Source: Gracilimonas sp046602855
GTDB taxonomy: Bacteria; Bacteroidota; Rhodothermia; Balneolales; Balneolaceae
Reading direction: 5' to 3'
DNA length: 64,000 bases
NCBI RefSeq assembly: GCF_046602855.1
Contig: NZ_JBKINJ010000002.1
Coordinates: forward strand, 248,001 to 312,000
This document shows, piece by piece, positions 24,871 through 34,219 of the stretch. The notes below the pieces were generated by a model. It searched no databases. It saw nothing but the letters and a program-made list of their open reading frames with translations, and was not told the DNA's origin. The position numbers and the translations under genes were made by a program. Position 1 is the stretch's first letter. Each line of letters begins with the position of its first letter.

Positions 24871-26994
24871 TTAATTACCAACTGTAACCACAGCCGTATC
24901 GCTCAATAAGCTTTGGTTTCCATCTTTACGAAAAACTCTGACCCGATATTCATATCGTCCTGCACGAACACGACGATCAGTGAATGTGGTGTTATCGCTT
25001 CGACCAACCTGTCGAAGTCCTTCCTCTCCGCTGCGGCGATAGATCACAAAGAAAACTTCATCAAGATCATCACCAGGATAGGCCCATCGAATTACAGTGC
25101 CCCTATCACCAGACTGTGCAGACAGATTTTCGGCAACACTGACCGATCGCCTGTTCACAGTTTTTACCTGAACCGGATTCGAAAAGTCCGACAGCAATCC
25201 GCTTTGATCTTCTGCCTGTAACCTGTAGAAATAGGTTGCCCCCGGTTCCAGCCCCCGGTCAGTATAGCGGGCAATTTCTGTTTTTTCCCTGAATGTTTGA
25301 ATTGGCTGCCAATCGCTCGCCGGCCCGGACCTTCGGTACAAAGTAGCTGTTTGGAAGTCAATAACAGAGGGCAGAGCAATTTCGAAGTTCACGTCAGTGG
25401 AACCAATCTCCACGTTTTTAAATACCGGGCGCGGAGGGGGTACGATGTCTGGCCGCTCAAGGGCGATAACGTCACTCTCCTCTGATTCATTAAAATGAAC
25501 ATCGTAGGCTCGAATTTTGTAATACACATTCCGGGTAAGCGTATTTAGCATCACCGTATCGCGGACAATTGTTCTGCTGCCTGAAGTGATCAGCGAATCG
25601 CCAAACATCTCTTTCACCACTGAAAATTCATGCTCCGGATCGTTTGCCATAAATATCTTATATCCATCCACGGCATCCTCAGGATCCGGGCTGATTATGA
25701 TCTCTACAGAGCCGTCATCTCCAATCGTTGCCTGTCCAATTTCAGGTTTCACAGGTGGATTAAAGCGAATATATGATACCGGCAAAACTGCTGACGTACT
25801 CACATTGCCGGCTGTATCCACTGCCTGAATTGCATAATAAGTATCCAGGTCACGATTAAAATCAAGGTCGATCCACTCGCGGAGATTGGGATCAGTCAGA
25901 TCTGGGTGAAGACGTACAAATTCTTCACTGCTTCCATCACCACGGAGTACTGCAAAACCGGCAAGGTCGTTATCTACTGTGCCGGGCATCTCCCAAGTTA
26001 CGCGAACTGTATCCTCACTTTCATGCTTTGGCTGAAGCAACAGCGGCTCCCGAGGTGGCGTCAGATCACGGGGAGTACCGGAAGCTTCTCCAAAAAGCAC
26101 ACGTTCGCCAAATACATTCTGCCCGTAAAATCGATAGTGGTAGTTTCGGTAGTTGTTTAACTCTTTATCAAAAAATGTCCCCCGTTGTGGCCCGTCAAAC
26201 TGTTTGCCTCTCAGGTTTAGCTCGATGACCTCATTCAACGGCTCAAAAGGTCCGTTTTCACTGAAAGACCGCTGAACATACATTCCTACCGAGTTTTCAG
26301 GTTGCTGCCAGATAAATGACAATTCACCATCTCCTTCATTCACTAAGATAGGTACTTCATAATCTTCAGTTTGTTCTGTTGCAGTAATCTCTGTTACGAC
26401 TGAGGTTACATTTAGACCACCCGAACTCACCAGGCGTGCACGGTACTCGTAGGTCTGTCCCGGCATAACATTTGTGTCACTAGCAGAAAGGCCCAGTACG
26501 CGAGCTGCAAGAGAATCCTCAAATGAACTCAGCATAAACGTCATCGTACGGAAGTCTTCGGCACTTTTTCGGTTTACGAGGTCCTCAATACGGTTTTGAA
26601 AATCGATTTCTCCGGGCAGATGATCTGTATCTGAATCTCTAAGTTCCGTTACCACCCGCAAGCGGTCAGCACGATCTCCCTCGCCGACCGTAGTTTGAAT
26701 GAGCTGTTCGGTTTGAGATTCATCAAGTGGCTGTACAGTTTGAACGGTTTGAAAAGGCCCTGTTCCCGCAACGCGACGCTCTACGATAAATCCCGATTCC
26801 GTACCTCTTCGCATCACCTCATTGTTATCTGAAAACCATCGCATTTCAATGCCGTCTCCCTCCACATAGCGGGCAAAAAGGTGAATTTCAGCTTCATTTG
26901 TCTGTTGGGCATTAGCGGTATTCAGCCAGCCCATTCCGGTGAGCAGAACAATCAGTATCGATATCTTTTTATAATCCATAATTGTTTGATTCAT
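24871..26994 (-). CDS. Exported fibronectin type III-like repeat protein
   Basis: 707 residues from the ATG at 26994, chosen because GGAG lies 8 nt upstream; an in-frame GTG at 27003 is less likely. A signal peptide ends near NTANAQQ. Several FN3-like beta-sandwich units follow, with recurring W..P...V..Y.I.R and YYYRL.A.D..G patterns (for example VTWEMPGTVDNDLAGFAVLRG near residue 335 and YFYRLQAEDQSGLLSDFSNP near residue 600). No membrane segment or enzyme motif and no type IX sorting domain is obvious; it ends in AVVTVGN. It lies 15 nt after the stop of the giant exported protein, so the pair is one operon and probably one surface assembly. Confidence 0.8.
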   Translation of the reverse strand: MNQTIMDYKKISILIVLLTGMGWLNTANAQQTNEAEIHLFARYVEGDGIEMRWFSDNNEVMRRGTESGFIVERRVAGTGPFQTVQTVQPLDESQTEQLIQTTVGEGDRADRLRVVTELRDSDTDHLPGEIDFQNRIEDLVNRKSAEDFRTMTFMLSSFEDSLAARVLGLSASDTNVMPGQTYEYRARLVSSGGLNVTSVVTEITATEQTEDYEVPILVNEGDGELSFIWQQPENSVGMYVQRSFSENGPFEPLNEVIELNLRGKQFDGPQRGTFFDKELNNYRNYHYRFYGQNVFGERVLFGEASGTPRDLTPPREPLLLQPKHESEDTVRVTWEMPGTVDNDLAGFAVLRGDGSSEEFVRLHPDLTDPNLREWIDLDFNRDLDTYYAIQAVDTAGNVSTSAVLPVSYIRFNPPVKPEIGQATIGDDGSVEIIISPDPEDAVDGYKIFMANDPEHEFSVVKEMFGDSLITSGSRTIVRDTVMLNTLTRNVYYKIRAYDVHFNESEESDVIALERPDIVPPPRPVFKNVEIGSTDVNFEIALPSVIDFQTATLYRRSGPASDWQPIQTFREKTEIARYTDRGLEPGATYFYRLQAEDQSGLLSDFSNPVQVKTVNRRSVSVAENLSAQSGDRGTVIRWAYPGDDLDEVFFVIYRRSGEEGLRQVGRSDNTTFTDRRVRAGRYEYRVRVFRKDGNQSLLSDTAVVTVGN

Positions 26995-27009
26995 AATATT
27001 CACTCCGGT

Positions 27010-30000
27010 TTAATAGGTTACCGCACCCGGGCTGGAGGGTTGTAATGGCCCCGGGTCACCGGTGTAGAAATTTTTAACTTCGGTTTGTGTAATAGGATTA
27101 CCACTGTTATCTGTGGCCGTCACCCAATTACCGTTCACAAGCTCCATGAGCACAGCATCTACCGTAAATTTATACCAGGTGTCCGCGTCCAGATCGTTGA
27201 CCGGCGGCGGTGATTCCGGCGGAAGATTTCCATAATTTGGTGGGTTGTTATTTGAACCCGTACCACCAACTAATTGCGCCGGTGCCTGTTGGTAGGGTGG
27301 TATAGTTCCACCACCACCCGCAGGATTTGGATTCCACGATTGAACCATTTGTTGCTGGGCGGGGGGATTATTACCACCATTCTGCGCACCTCCCAGACCC
27401 GGTGCTAAACCAACAGGAGCTGCCATGATGGGACCGGCTATAACATACTGATACTCACCTAGATTATTTATGGAACTATGAAGAGATTCAGCTTGATAGT
27501 TTCCACTGTTATCACTCTTCTCAAGCGTTACCGATTTCTCCAGTTTAAACGTTCTCATTTCGATCGTACCATTGGACTGAGTTTCAGGTACACTGAACTG
27601 TTCATCCGGAACGAGCCCATATTTCACACTAAGCGGAGACTCCAATGGAAAATTGTAATAGGCCTGCGGCACAACATAATTCACAAGAGCGCCGTCAAAA
27701 TCGCCAGCAGCATCGCCGGGAGTTACATATACGTTTGACTGAACCGGGCCTCCGGAACAGTTGGTTCCATATTGGAACTGCTGATGAAAACTGACATCAA
27801 ATACATTCAGAACGGTTGCGCTTCCGCTTACCGCACCTGATGCGTACACCGGTTTCGGAAATTTTCCGGTGATGTATCCGCCTGCTTTTAGCGTCGCAAG
27901 GTTTTGGAATTTATCAACCTCCCCGTTATTTCGGTGATAACCCTGAGCCCAGGCACTTACTGACGCATAAAATCCAAATCCGCCACCGGCACGCCAACCG
28001 TTAATACCCCACTCACTATAGCCGCTGCAGCTTGCATACTCAAGGAAGGAAAGGTGTAGCTCTGCGCCGGCTGCTGCCTCATACCCGATAGACCAGTCGC
28101 GCCAAACGCCTGAATAAACCTGCTTACTTCCCGAAGCCTCAAATTCAAAACCAAGTCCCATGGCAAATCCTGCCCCCAGCTCAGCCATGTTGTTATCGAC
28201 CTGACCCTGCATGTGGGCGTTGTTCGGACTGTAACCAAAATGCTGCGCATAATTACTGGCAAATCGGTTAGTGAAACCATTCGGATTCGGAATTGAATTC
28301 CCCAGCATCAGGTACTCATACAGATTCACGCCGAGCACCTCCACATCATTCGTATTAGTGGGAACACCGGCTTTAAAACTCCACTCGTTTGCCATTCCAT
28401 CTATGTTGAACGTTAGATTAAATGGTTCACTCGGAATGGTTTTTACCGGATCTGTATTAATATTTGCATTTGCAGCAAGCGTAAAATTCTTGGTGGGGAA
28501 AACATATTCCACCAATACGTTTCCAAACACTTTTCCCTTTCCATTGCGGCGATCAGGAATCGATGCACCGGTTCCAAAATCACCATTAAACCCAACGTAT
28601 GTCATACCACCGCCATTGGTGCTGAATTCACCCATCAGCGTTACATCGGCATTAAAACCCTGCTCTTCAGGTGTAGTGGCAATAGTAGCTCCGGCGTTAA
28701 AGCCAAACATGTTGTTAAGCGGGGTGAAGCTCCGTTCACCGGTAGGGCTCACAGCTACTTCCATATTGTTGTAGGCTCCGCCACCAAATCCACGGAACGC
28801 CACTCCGGTCAGGAATGGAACACCGGGATCGGGAAAGTCGGCCTGAACATCCACCTGCCAATAGCGATAAAGCTGCCCGCCGTTCAGGTAGGACGTATTG
28901 CCAAACTGTGCATCTGCCTCAATATTGAGACCTGCCCCGGTAAATTCGGCCTGTACGCTACCGCCAACACGTTTACCATAAATAGGGTCATCGTAATCAA
29001 AATAGAGGAGCCCGTTAATATTTACTGCATTCAGGTTGGCGTTCACAATCACTGAATCAACTGTAAGTCCATCATACTGTGGAGCAAATTTCTTGAAATT
29101 TGGCGTATCGTCTTCAATAACAAATCCAACGCCCATCGTGGTCTGACCACCGAGGATTTGACTTAGATTAAAAACTGTGGTAAAGCCTATTTTTCCTTTC
29201 AGGAGCTCACCCGGTCCCGGGTTCAGCGGTATATATTGAATATTCTGAAACGACACTGGGAAGTTGTGCATAAATTTCTGAGGACTGGCCAGACTCCATG
29301 ATCCCATCGCAAAATTCAATCCGGAATTACTCTGGTAGTCAAACCCAAGTCCAGCAAATTCAAGGCCCATATTCACGTTTGTGATCGGATCCAGATCTAC
29401 GTTACCCCAATTGATATCACCGTTCAGAGCCATATCAAACGACTTCTCCCCATTTCCTACAGATGCCGTGATCACTGATGACGGCTCAAGCGTGAGAGTC
29501 CCTTTTAGCATATTCGCGTAAATCGGTCCGGACGGATCTACCGTCATCTCAAAGGTGCTGCCATTCGGGGTGCTAAAGCCGGTCACAAATAACCCGGTGT
29601 AATTCAGTGGGTTTTGCAGCGAATCGGGATGCGTTGCCGGTATAGCCACCTGCCCTGTAATATACGCTTCGGTAAACGTATTGGTCTCAATTTTGACATT
29701 TACCGTATCCACGCTGGCATTCAGATCAGCCACACTTGCGTTGGGATATTGGTATACATTGTTGGCAAAGGCCGTGAGGGTTGCTCCCTGGTGATCAATG
29801 ATCATATCCTGCACACCAACCTCGGGCGGTCCGCCGGCATTCGTTTCTATTGATTCAGGCAGACCAATCGTAAAATTCTTGGCGTAAAACCCGCGCCAGA
29901 GTACTGTGGTATCCTGTCCCGCATAGTTCTCCGGAAACTCAATTCCGATCGGGTTCAGGTCATGAGACATATCGTAGTTAAGAGAATTGGCCTCAATGGT

Positions 30001-31836
30001 CATTCCCGCGCCATTTACAAATTCCGCCTTTTCGAGATCGCCGCTCAAAACATGATTATTCCAGTAATAACCGGTTCCACTCAGTGTTGCCGTTACTTTA
30101 TCGGTACCATTGTCGGGAACTGGCAGCAGCCAGTCTCTCGTAAATTCACTCTGAATCTCAATGCCAAATAGAGAAAAACCATATTCATCCCATTCTATAA
30201 ACGTGCCCACGTTATTCCCATCGGGCGATATAAAGGTAAAGTTGATATCGTTATTGGCATTGCCCACCGTCAGATCATCCACAATCTCCAACCGCCCTTG
30301 CTGAAAGCTGATACTGAGCGGGTGAAACTCGATGTCCTTGACCGAAAACCCCACAAGATCCGCATTATTCCAATCGGCAGGTGTTTCGTAAGCAATGGAT
30401 GCGTTTAACTTTGATTTATCCGACTCGAAAACGATTTCCATGATCGAAAACCAGCTGTCCGGATCCAGCTCTACGCCGATCGGAGCTTCCAGAACGGTTG
30501 GTGTGATGGGGCTGCCGTTATACTCATAAAAAGGCTGTTGGAGCATATAATTATGTACGGCTGCTACCTCTGGGTGATTGTAGGCCACATAGTTTGTGGC
30601 CAGCGGCGATGCCCACGCTTTCGGATAGGCAGGCGCATTGGCATCAATAACTGATGTAACCTGACCCGACGTAAGATGATCGTTAGCCGGGTTCACCGTG
30701 ATGTTGGTAAACTCTACAGAAACATACGACTGAAGCCAGTCGATGAATACCTCACCGGTGCCTGAAAAAGGCCCATTTCCATTGATCGTCAGGTTTTCTA
30801 CTTCAAACTCTCCGTTTTCACCCACAAACAGCTGCTCGGGTTCTTCCTGATCCTCCTCCTCTTCTTCCTGTCCTTCTTCTCCACCTGCTTCACCCTCCGG
30901 CGGATCATTACCTTCTTCTTCTTGATCCCCATCCTGACCTGGCTCACCCTCTTCACCTGCCGGTGGGTCTTCTTCACCCGGAGGTTCCTGATTTCCAGTT
31001 TCTGTAAAAATTGGCTTTGTCGTCTTTGGCGCTTTAGAACCTCCAAAGCTGATCTTTACACCAACATTAGCAAAAAAGTTGGTTTTGGGCGCAGATACCG
31101 TCCGCTCAACTTCGGGAGCATTTTCAAACTGGAAAAACATTTCGAAGGGACTGTCTACAGACTGAACCCGCTCCAAATTGCGTTCTGTGTAGGTAAACTC
31201 ACGATCATTCAACTCATGCTGAATTCCTGTCTTCAGGTTTAAACTAATGCGGTTACTTCGGAAAGGAGAAAACTCCAGCTGAATCTGCGGACGAATAGCT
31301 GCAGACCATTTACTGTATCCTTCATCGGGTTCAAAATTTGCAAGGGTAAGCGGTGTGTCATCAAAATTTCCATCCGGATCGTTAAACTCTACGCTTTGAA
31401 CCGGTGGATTTTTATAGCTGAGCGCCAGATCAAGACCTGCACTGAGTTGAACAGGAAGCTGATTCCCGAACCGAAATCTTGGTCCGGCATTGATGTAAAA
31501 TGCATTCCATTTGTCAGCCGCCCCTTCTACCACCGTATACTGTTCAAACCCGCTTCTATACTCATCAGCGTCGAAGGCCGGATCAAAAGAGAAAAATCCC
31601 GATTCCAGACCCACTCCCCATCTTCCGGGTTGAAAACGAAATCCAATTTCCGGCTGGAATGCCGTCTTTATATCCGGATTTCCAATCAGTCCGCCGCCCA
31701 GATTGAGGTCCAAACTGATAGGATATGGATTTTGTTGAGCCTGCAGCTGATTTGAGCTAAAGACGACAAAAATCAAAAAAGTTAAAGCAGAACAGAATCG
31801 TAGCACATAGTGGGTCAGTTTCACAGACTTTTCCAT
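27010..31836 (-). CDS. Giant exported protein, function unknown
   Basis: 1608 residues from the ATG at 31836 (TTG two codons earlier possible). A signal peptide ends near NQLQAQ. Residues about 35-270 look like an outer-membrane beta-barrel or OmpA-like domain (alternating strands, GWGVGLESGF-like hairpins, repeated aromatic ends). A strongly acidic proline/glycine linker (about 280-345, GEEDPPAGEEG type) is followed by more than 1100 residues of beta-rich sequence and a Gly/Asn/Pro/Gln-rich stretch (about 1500-1570). The last domain, with DTWYKFTVDAVLMEL and VKNFYTGDPG, resembles the end of TANFOR-type Bacteroidota surface proteins, but only loosely. It is first in an operon with the FN3 protein. 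Confidence 0.75.
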   Translation of the reverse strand: MEKSVKLTHYVLRFCSALTFLIFVVFSSNQLQAQQNPYPISLDLNLGGGLIGNPDIKTAFQPEIGFRFQPGRWGVGLESGFFSFDPAFDADEYRSGFEQYTVVEGAADKWNAFYINAGPRFRFGNQLPVQLSAGLDLALSYKNPPVQSVEFNDPDGNFDDTPLTLANFEPDEGYSKWSAAIRPQIQLEFSPFRSNRISLNLKTGIQHELNDREFTYTERNLERVQSVDSPFEMFFQFENAPEVERTVSAPKTNFFANVGVKISFGGSKAPKTTKPIFTETGNQEPPGEEDPPAGEEGEPGQDGDQEEEGNDPPEGEAGGEEGQEEEEEDQEEPEQLFVGENGEFEVENLTINGNGPFSGTGEVFIDWLQSYVSVEFTNITVNPANDHLTSGQVTSVIDANAPAYPKAWASPLATNYVAYNHPEVAAVHNYMLQQPFYEYNGSPITPTVLEAPIGVELDPDSWFSIMEIVFESDKSKLNASIAYETPADWNNADLVGFSVKDIEFHPLSISFQQGRLEIVDDLTVGNANNDINFTFISPDGNNVGTFIEWDEYGFSLFGIEIQSEFTRDWLLPVPDNGTDKVTATLSGTGYYWNNHVLSGDLEKAEFVNGAGMTIEANSLNYDMSHDLNPIGIEFPENYAGQDTTVLWRGFYAKNFTIGLPESIETNAGGPPEVGVQDMIIDHQGATLTAFANNVYQYPNASVADLNASVDTVNVKIETNTFTEAYITGQVAIPATHPDSLQNPLNYTGLFVTGFSTPNGSTFEMTVDPSGPIYANMLKGTLTLEPSSVITASVGNGEKSFDMALNGDINWGNVDLDPITNVNMGLEFAGLGFDYQSNSGLNFAMGSWSLASPQKFMHNFPVSFQNIQYIPLNPGPGELLKGKIGFTTVFNLSQILGGQTTMGVGFVIEDDTPNFKKFAPQYDGLTVDSVIVNANLNAVNINGLLYFDYDDPIYGKRVGGSVQAEFTGAGLNIEADAQFGNTSYLNGGQLYRYWQVDVQADFPDPGVPFLTGVAFRGFGGGAYNNMEVAVSPTGERSFTPLNNMFGFNAGATIATTPEEQGFNADVTLMGEFSTNGGGMTYVGFNGDFGTGASIPDRRNGKGKVFGNVLVEYVFPTKNFTLAANANINTDPVKTIPSEPFNLTFNIDGMANEWSFKAGVPTNTNDVEVLGVNLYEYLMLGNSIPNPNGFTNRFASNYAQHFGYSPNNAHMQGQVDNNMAELGAGFAMGLGFEFEASGSKQVYSGVWRDWSIGYEAAAGAELHLSFLEYASCSGYSEWGINGWRAGGGFGFYASVSAWAQGYHRNNGEVDKFQNLATLKAGGYITGKFPKPVYASGAVSGSATVLNVFDVSFHQQFQYGTNCSGGPVQSNVYVTPGDAAGDFDGALVNYVVPQAYYNFPLESPLSVKYGLVPDEQFSVPETQSNGTIEMRTFKLEKSVTLEKSDNSGNYQAESLHSSINNLGEYQYVIAGPIMAAPVGLAPGLGGAQNGGNNPPAQQQMVQSWNPNPAGGGGTIPPYQQAPAQLVGGTGSNNNPPNYGNLPPESPPPVNDLDADTWYKFTVDAVLMELVNGNWVTATDNSGNPITQTEVKNFYTGDPGPLQPSSPGAVTY

Positions 31837-31965
31837 AGTCAATATCTTTGATTGGCAGGACCCCGTAGTCCCAACGTTTATTTAATAACAACTCATTTAT
31901 ACCGGCTACAATAAACTGTTTTCAAGTGAGAAATACATTAAATCCGTTTAGCAGACGGGTTTAGG

Positions 31966-32330
31966 GGGAGGGAATCTCTCTGAAATGCGCAACCAGACAT
32001 GTCAGGGAGATCGCTGCGTCGGCAAACAGTGTAGCCAACGAATAAATTTCCGGACTCCTCGCGATGACGGTTCAAAGGCAAGCTTGCTTACCTCATATTC
32101 ACCAGGGTTAAAACCCTTGCTTGTGTACCTGAAGGCTTTTTCCCCACGGCTTAACATTTTGCCTTTGTCGTCTTCCCCTTTCTTTTGTGCCGACACCGAC
32201 AAGCGTGTACGGGACAGGCAAAAGAAACAAACACTCTCGGCTACGAAAAATGAGCTAAAGCTAGGTGAATATTGAACAAGGAACATTCAACATTGAATGA
32301 AGAAGTTTTTTGTATCTATCTAAGGCCAAA
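31966..32330. repeat. Family C and family A repeat fragments
   Basis: A half copy of family C (about 31970-32073, with AGGGAGATCGCTGCGTCGGC and CTCCTCGCGATGACGGTTCA) runs into a family A copy (about 32080-32330). The A copy carries the 25-nt micro-insertion at 32194-32218 between GCCGA and CAAAAG, lacks the middle of the full-length A copies, and ends with an AACATTCAACATTGAATG motif. No gene is credible in the 31843-32930 gap. Confidence 0.8.
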
Positions 32331-32376
32331 CTAACGGTCTTTGCAAGGACAGGATATTAAACAGGTTTCTGTACGA

Positions 32377-32680
32377 CCCTAAAGGGGTCACCTATGAATA
32401 GTCCCGGCCAATGAAATGCAGTAGCATTGAAGCAGCCCAGGGTTAGAAATATAAAAAACAAAGCTTCGCCCGTTAGGTGATTTAGTCTATACCGTTTAAC
32501 GAAGCTTGGGCAACCAACATTTTAGTGGCTTTGGTGCCCACTTGCCCCAACCCTGCGATAACCAGGTAATATTTTGGCACCTTTCGTTGCTTGGGTTTTT
32601 GCTATTCCGGGGATGTATCCCAGGGTTGCACCCGCTTACGCGGTTTTACCCCGGGCCATTCATAGGTGACCCCTTCAGGG
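32377..32680. mobile_element. MITE-like element with 30-bp terminal inverted repeats
   Basis: The left end CCCTAAAGGGGTCACCTATG and the right end CATAGGTGACCCCTTCAGGG are near-perfect reverse complements, extending inward through GAATAGTCCCGG and CCGGGCCATTC. About 304 bp in total. Inside is another inverted pair, AAGCTTCG / CGAAGCTT (about 32461-32508). No open frame encodes a transposase. Shape and size fit a miniature inverted-repeat element mobilised in trans, or a large structured repeat. Confidence 0.65.
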
Positions 32681-32930
32681 CCTTCATTTCAACCAACTTT
32701 GTCCTCGAATTATCTAACATCTACAGCGATGACCGTTCAGGAATTGAGATCTGAATCTCCTGACTCCAGTTAATTTCGTAGATCGGTCTATCGCAGATCA
32801 ATCATGCATTACGCAACTGCACAACAAGTCCTTCACCTCAACGGTCAACCGTCATCGGTCTTCGGTCCTCCGTCTCCTGTCAAAACTCAAAAACTTGCAC
32901 CTAATAGCCTATGTTCTTAGAATCAGGTAA

Positions 32931-33446
32931 ATGAAACAGAACAGTGGAAATAACACTCAAGACCTGGAAAGTAAACTCACTCTCTTTGTGGATATTGACG
33001 GGGTCCTGAATACCGAAGATCACCTGAGAAGGCAAAAAAGACAAACGGGGCGGACCACTAGCCGCGACTGGTGCCCTATTGCCATGGCTCACCTGAAGCT
33101 GGTGGTGGAATATTATAACGGACAGATCGTGGTCACTTCCACCTGGCGCTATGATCATTCACTCAGGCAGTTAAAAGCCCTTTTTGAAGAAAATGGTGTG
33201 CCCGGTGACTTTGTGGTTGGCGTTACCCCTTCTCTGATCTATGAGTCATCCGGAAAGGTGAACCGCGGTGATGAGATACGGCAATGGATTGCCGAACATT
33301 TATATTCTGAGGAAATTCCAAGGTATGTCATCCTGGATGATATTGATGAGGGTCTCAGTCAGTTTGGAGAACGCTTTATACTTTGTGATCCGAAGGTTGG
33401 CTTTGCTGATAAGAAGAAGGTGAAGAGGATATCGAGGTTGGTGTAG
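32931..33446 (+). CDS. HAD-like domain protein (Swiss-army-knife HAD type)
   Basis: 171 residues. LFVDIDGVLN (residues 18-27) is motif I of HAD phosphatases with both aspartates; QIVVTSTWR near residue 62 supplies motif II (Ser/Thr); VILDDIDEGL near residue 136 gives the C-terminal acidic motif. The WCPIAMAHL and STWR patterns resemble the HAD domain found in Swiss-army-knife RNA repair proteins and many small bacterial phosphatases. It is expected to be a Mg-dependent phosphohydrolase; substrate unknown. It is isolated, bounded on both sides by repeats. Confidence 0.75.
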   Translation: MKQNSGNNTQDLESKLTLFVDIDGVLNTEDHLRRQKRQTGRTTSRDWCPIAMAHLKLVVEYYNGQIVVTSTWRYDHSLRQLKALFEENGVPGDFVVGVTPSLIYESSGKVNRGDEIRQWIAEHLYSEEIPRYVILDDIDEGLSQFGERFILCDPKVGFADKKKVKRISRLV

Positions 33447-33469
33447 GTTTGGTTGTTCGGGTTCTTCCC

Positions 33470-33712
33470 TTATCCCAAGGTTTAACATCTTACCTTTGCT
33501 GTTTCCTGATCAAGTTTGGCTGGCTTGCCTCATATTCATCAGGGTTAAAACCCATGCTTGTGTACTTGAAGGCTTTTTCCCCAGGGTTTTACTTTTTGCC
33601 TTTGTCGTCTTCCTCTTTCTTTTGTGCCGACCCCGACAAGTTTGTACGGGACAGGCAAAAGAAACAAAAGCTCTCGGCTACGAAAAATGAGCTAAAGTCG
33701 ATTTAATAAATA
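33470..33712. repeat. Dispersed repeat, family A, with micro-insertion
   Basis: Family A copy containing TTTCTTTTGTGCCGA, the 25-nt insertion at 33631-33655, then CAAAAGAAACAAAAGCTCTC and ATGAGCTAAAGTCGA. The preceding part (GGGTTAAAACCCATGCTTGTGTACTTGAAGGC) is shared with 32.1 kb and 39.6 kb. Confidence 0.85.
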
Positions 33713-33713
33713 A

Positions 33714-33892
33714 GGTGTCATCCTGAGCGAAGTGGGGTTTATACCAGGGTTGCCAAGCTTGTCGCGAAGAATATCAAATTCTGATATGTCTGGTAGGTCT
33801 GATTTTGAGATCACGCCGGCAGTCGGACACACTCCCTCGTGTTCACTATCCATGCCCCTCGCAACCTGACATGCACTCGGGATGACAACCTG
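33714..33892. repeat. Dispersed repeat, family B
   Basis: Runs from GTCATCCTGAGCGAAGTGGG to CACTCGGGATGACAACCT. The centre holds GATCACGCCGGCAGTCGGAC and CTCCCTCGTGTTCACTATCC. The two ends are imperfect reverse complements. Nearly the same sequence is found at 41.3, 42.9 and 43.5 kb. Confidence 0.88.
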
Positions 33893-33912
33893 TGGTGTTT
33901 AAAACGAGCTAT

Positions 33913-34098
33913 CATTGCGAGGAGACTATGAGGTGGAATGCAGGTTTGTGAAGTCTAACGACGAAGCAATCTCCCTGATCCGGGCAACCAAACATGTCAG
34001 GGAGATCGCCGCGTCTGTCCAGCACTAACTTGTCGGGGTCGGCAAACAGTGTAGTCAACGAATATATTTCCAGACTCATCGCGATGACGGATCAAAGG
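33913..34098. repeat. Dispersed repeat, family C, with micro-insertion
   Basis: Complete family C copy from CATTGCGAGGAGACTATGAG to CTCATCGCGATGACGG. It is interrupted at 34016-34040 by 25 nt that are the reverse complement of the insertion seen in family A. Compare the uninterrupted GCCGCGTCGGCAAACAG at about 23610. Confidence 0.88.
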
Positions 34099-34174
34099 TT
34101 AGAGGAACATTAAATAGTGAATTGAATAAGCCGATAATAGTACTGGACTTCACCTTCAAAACTCAACACTAAAA

Positions 34175-34219
34175 ACTGATCACTGTTTACTGTTTACTGA
34201 TCATTGCTAACTGTTCACT
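34175..34219. repeat. CTGTTTACTGATCA-type simple repeat
   Basis: Overlapping near-copies of ACTGATCACTG, TTTACTGTTTACTG and AACTGTTCACTG. On the minus strand it begins inside the last codons and stop (CAG TGA ACAG) of the M61 peptidase gene. Confidence 0.75.

Noticed and set aside
31985..32275. 96-codon frame and its minus-strand partner
   Set aside because: Both lie in family C and A repeat DNA, including the 25-nt insertion; no coding signature.
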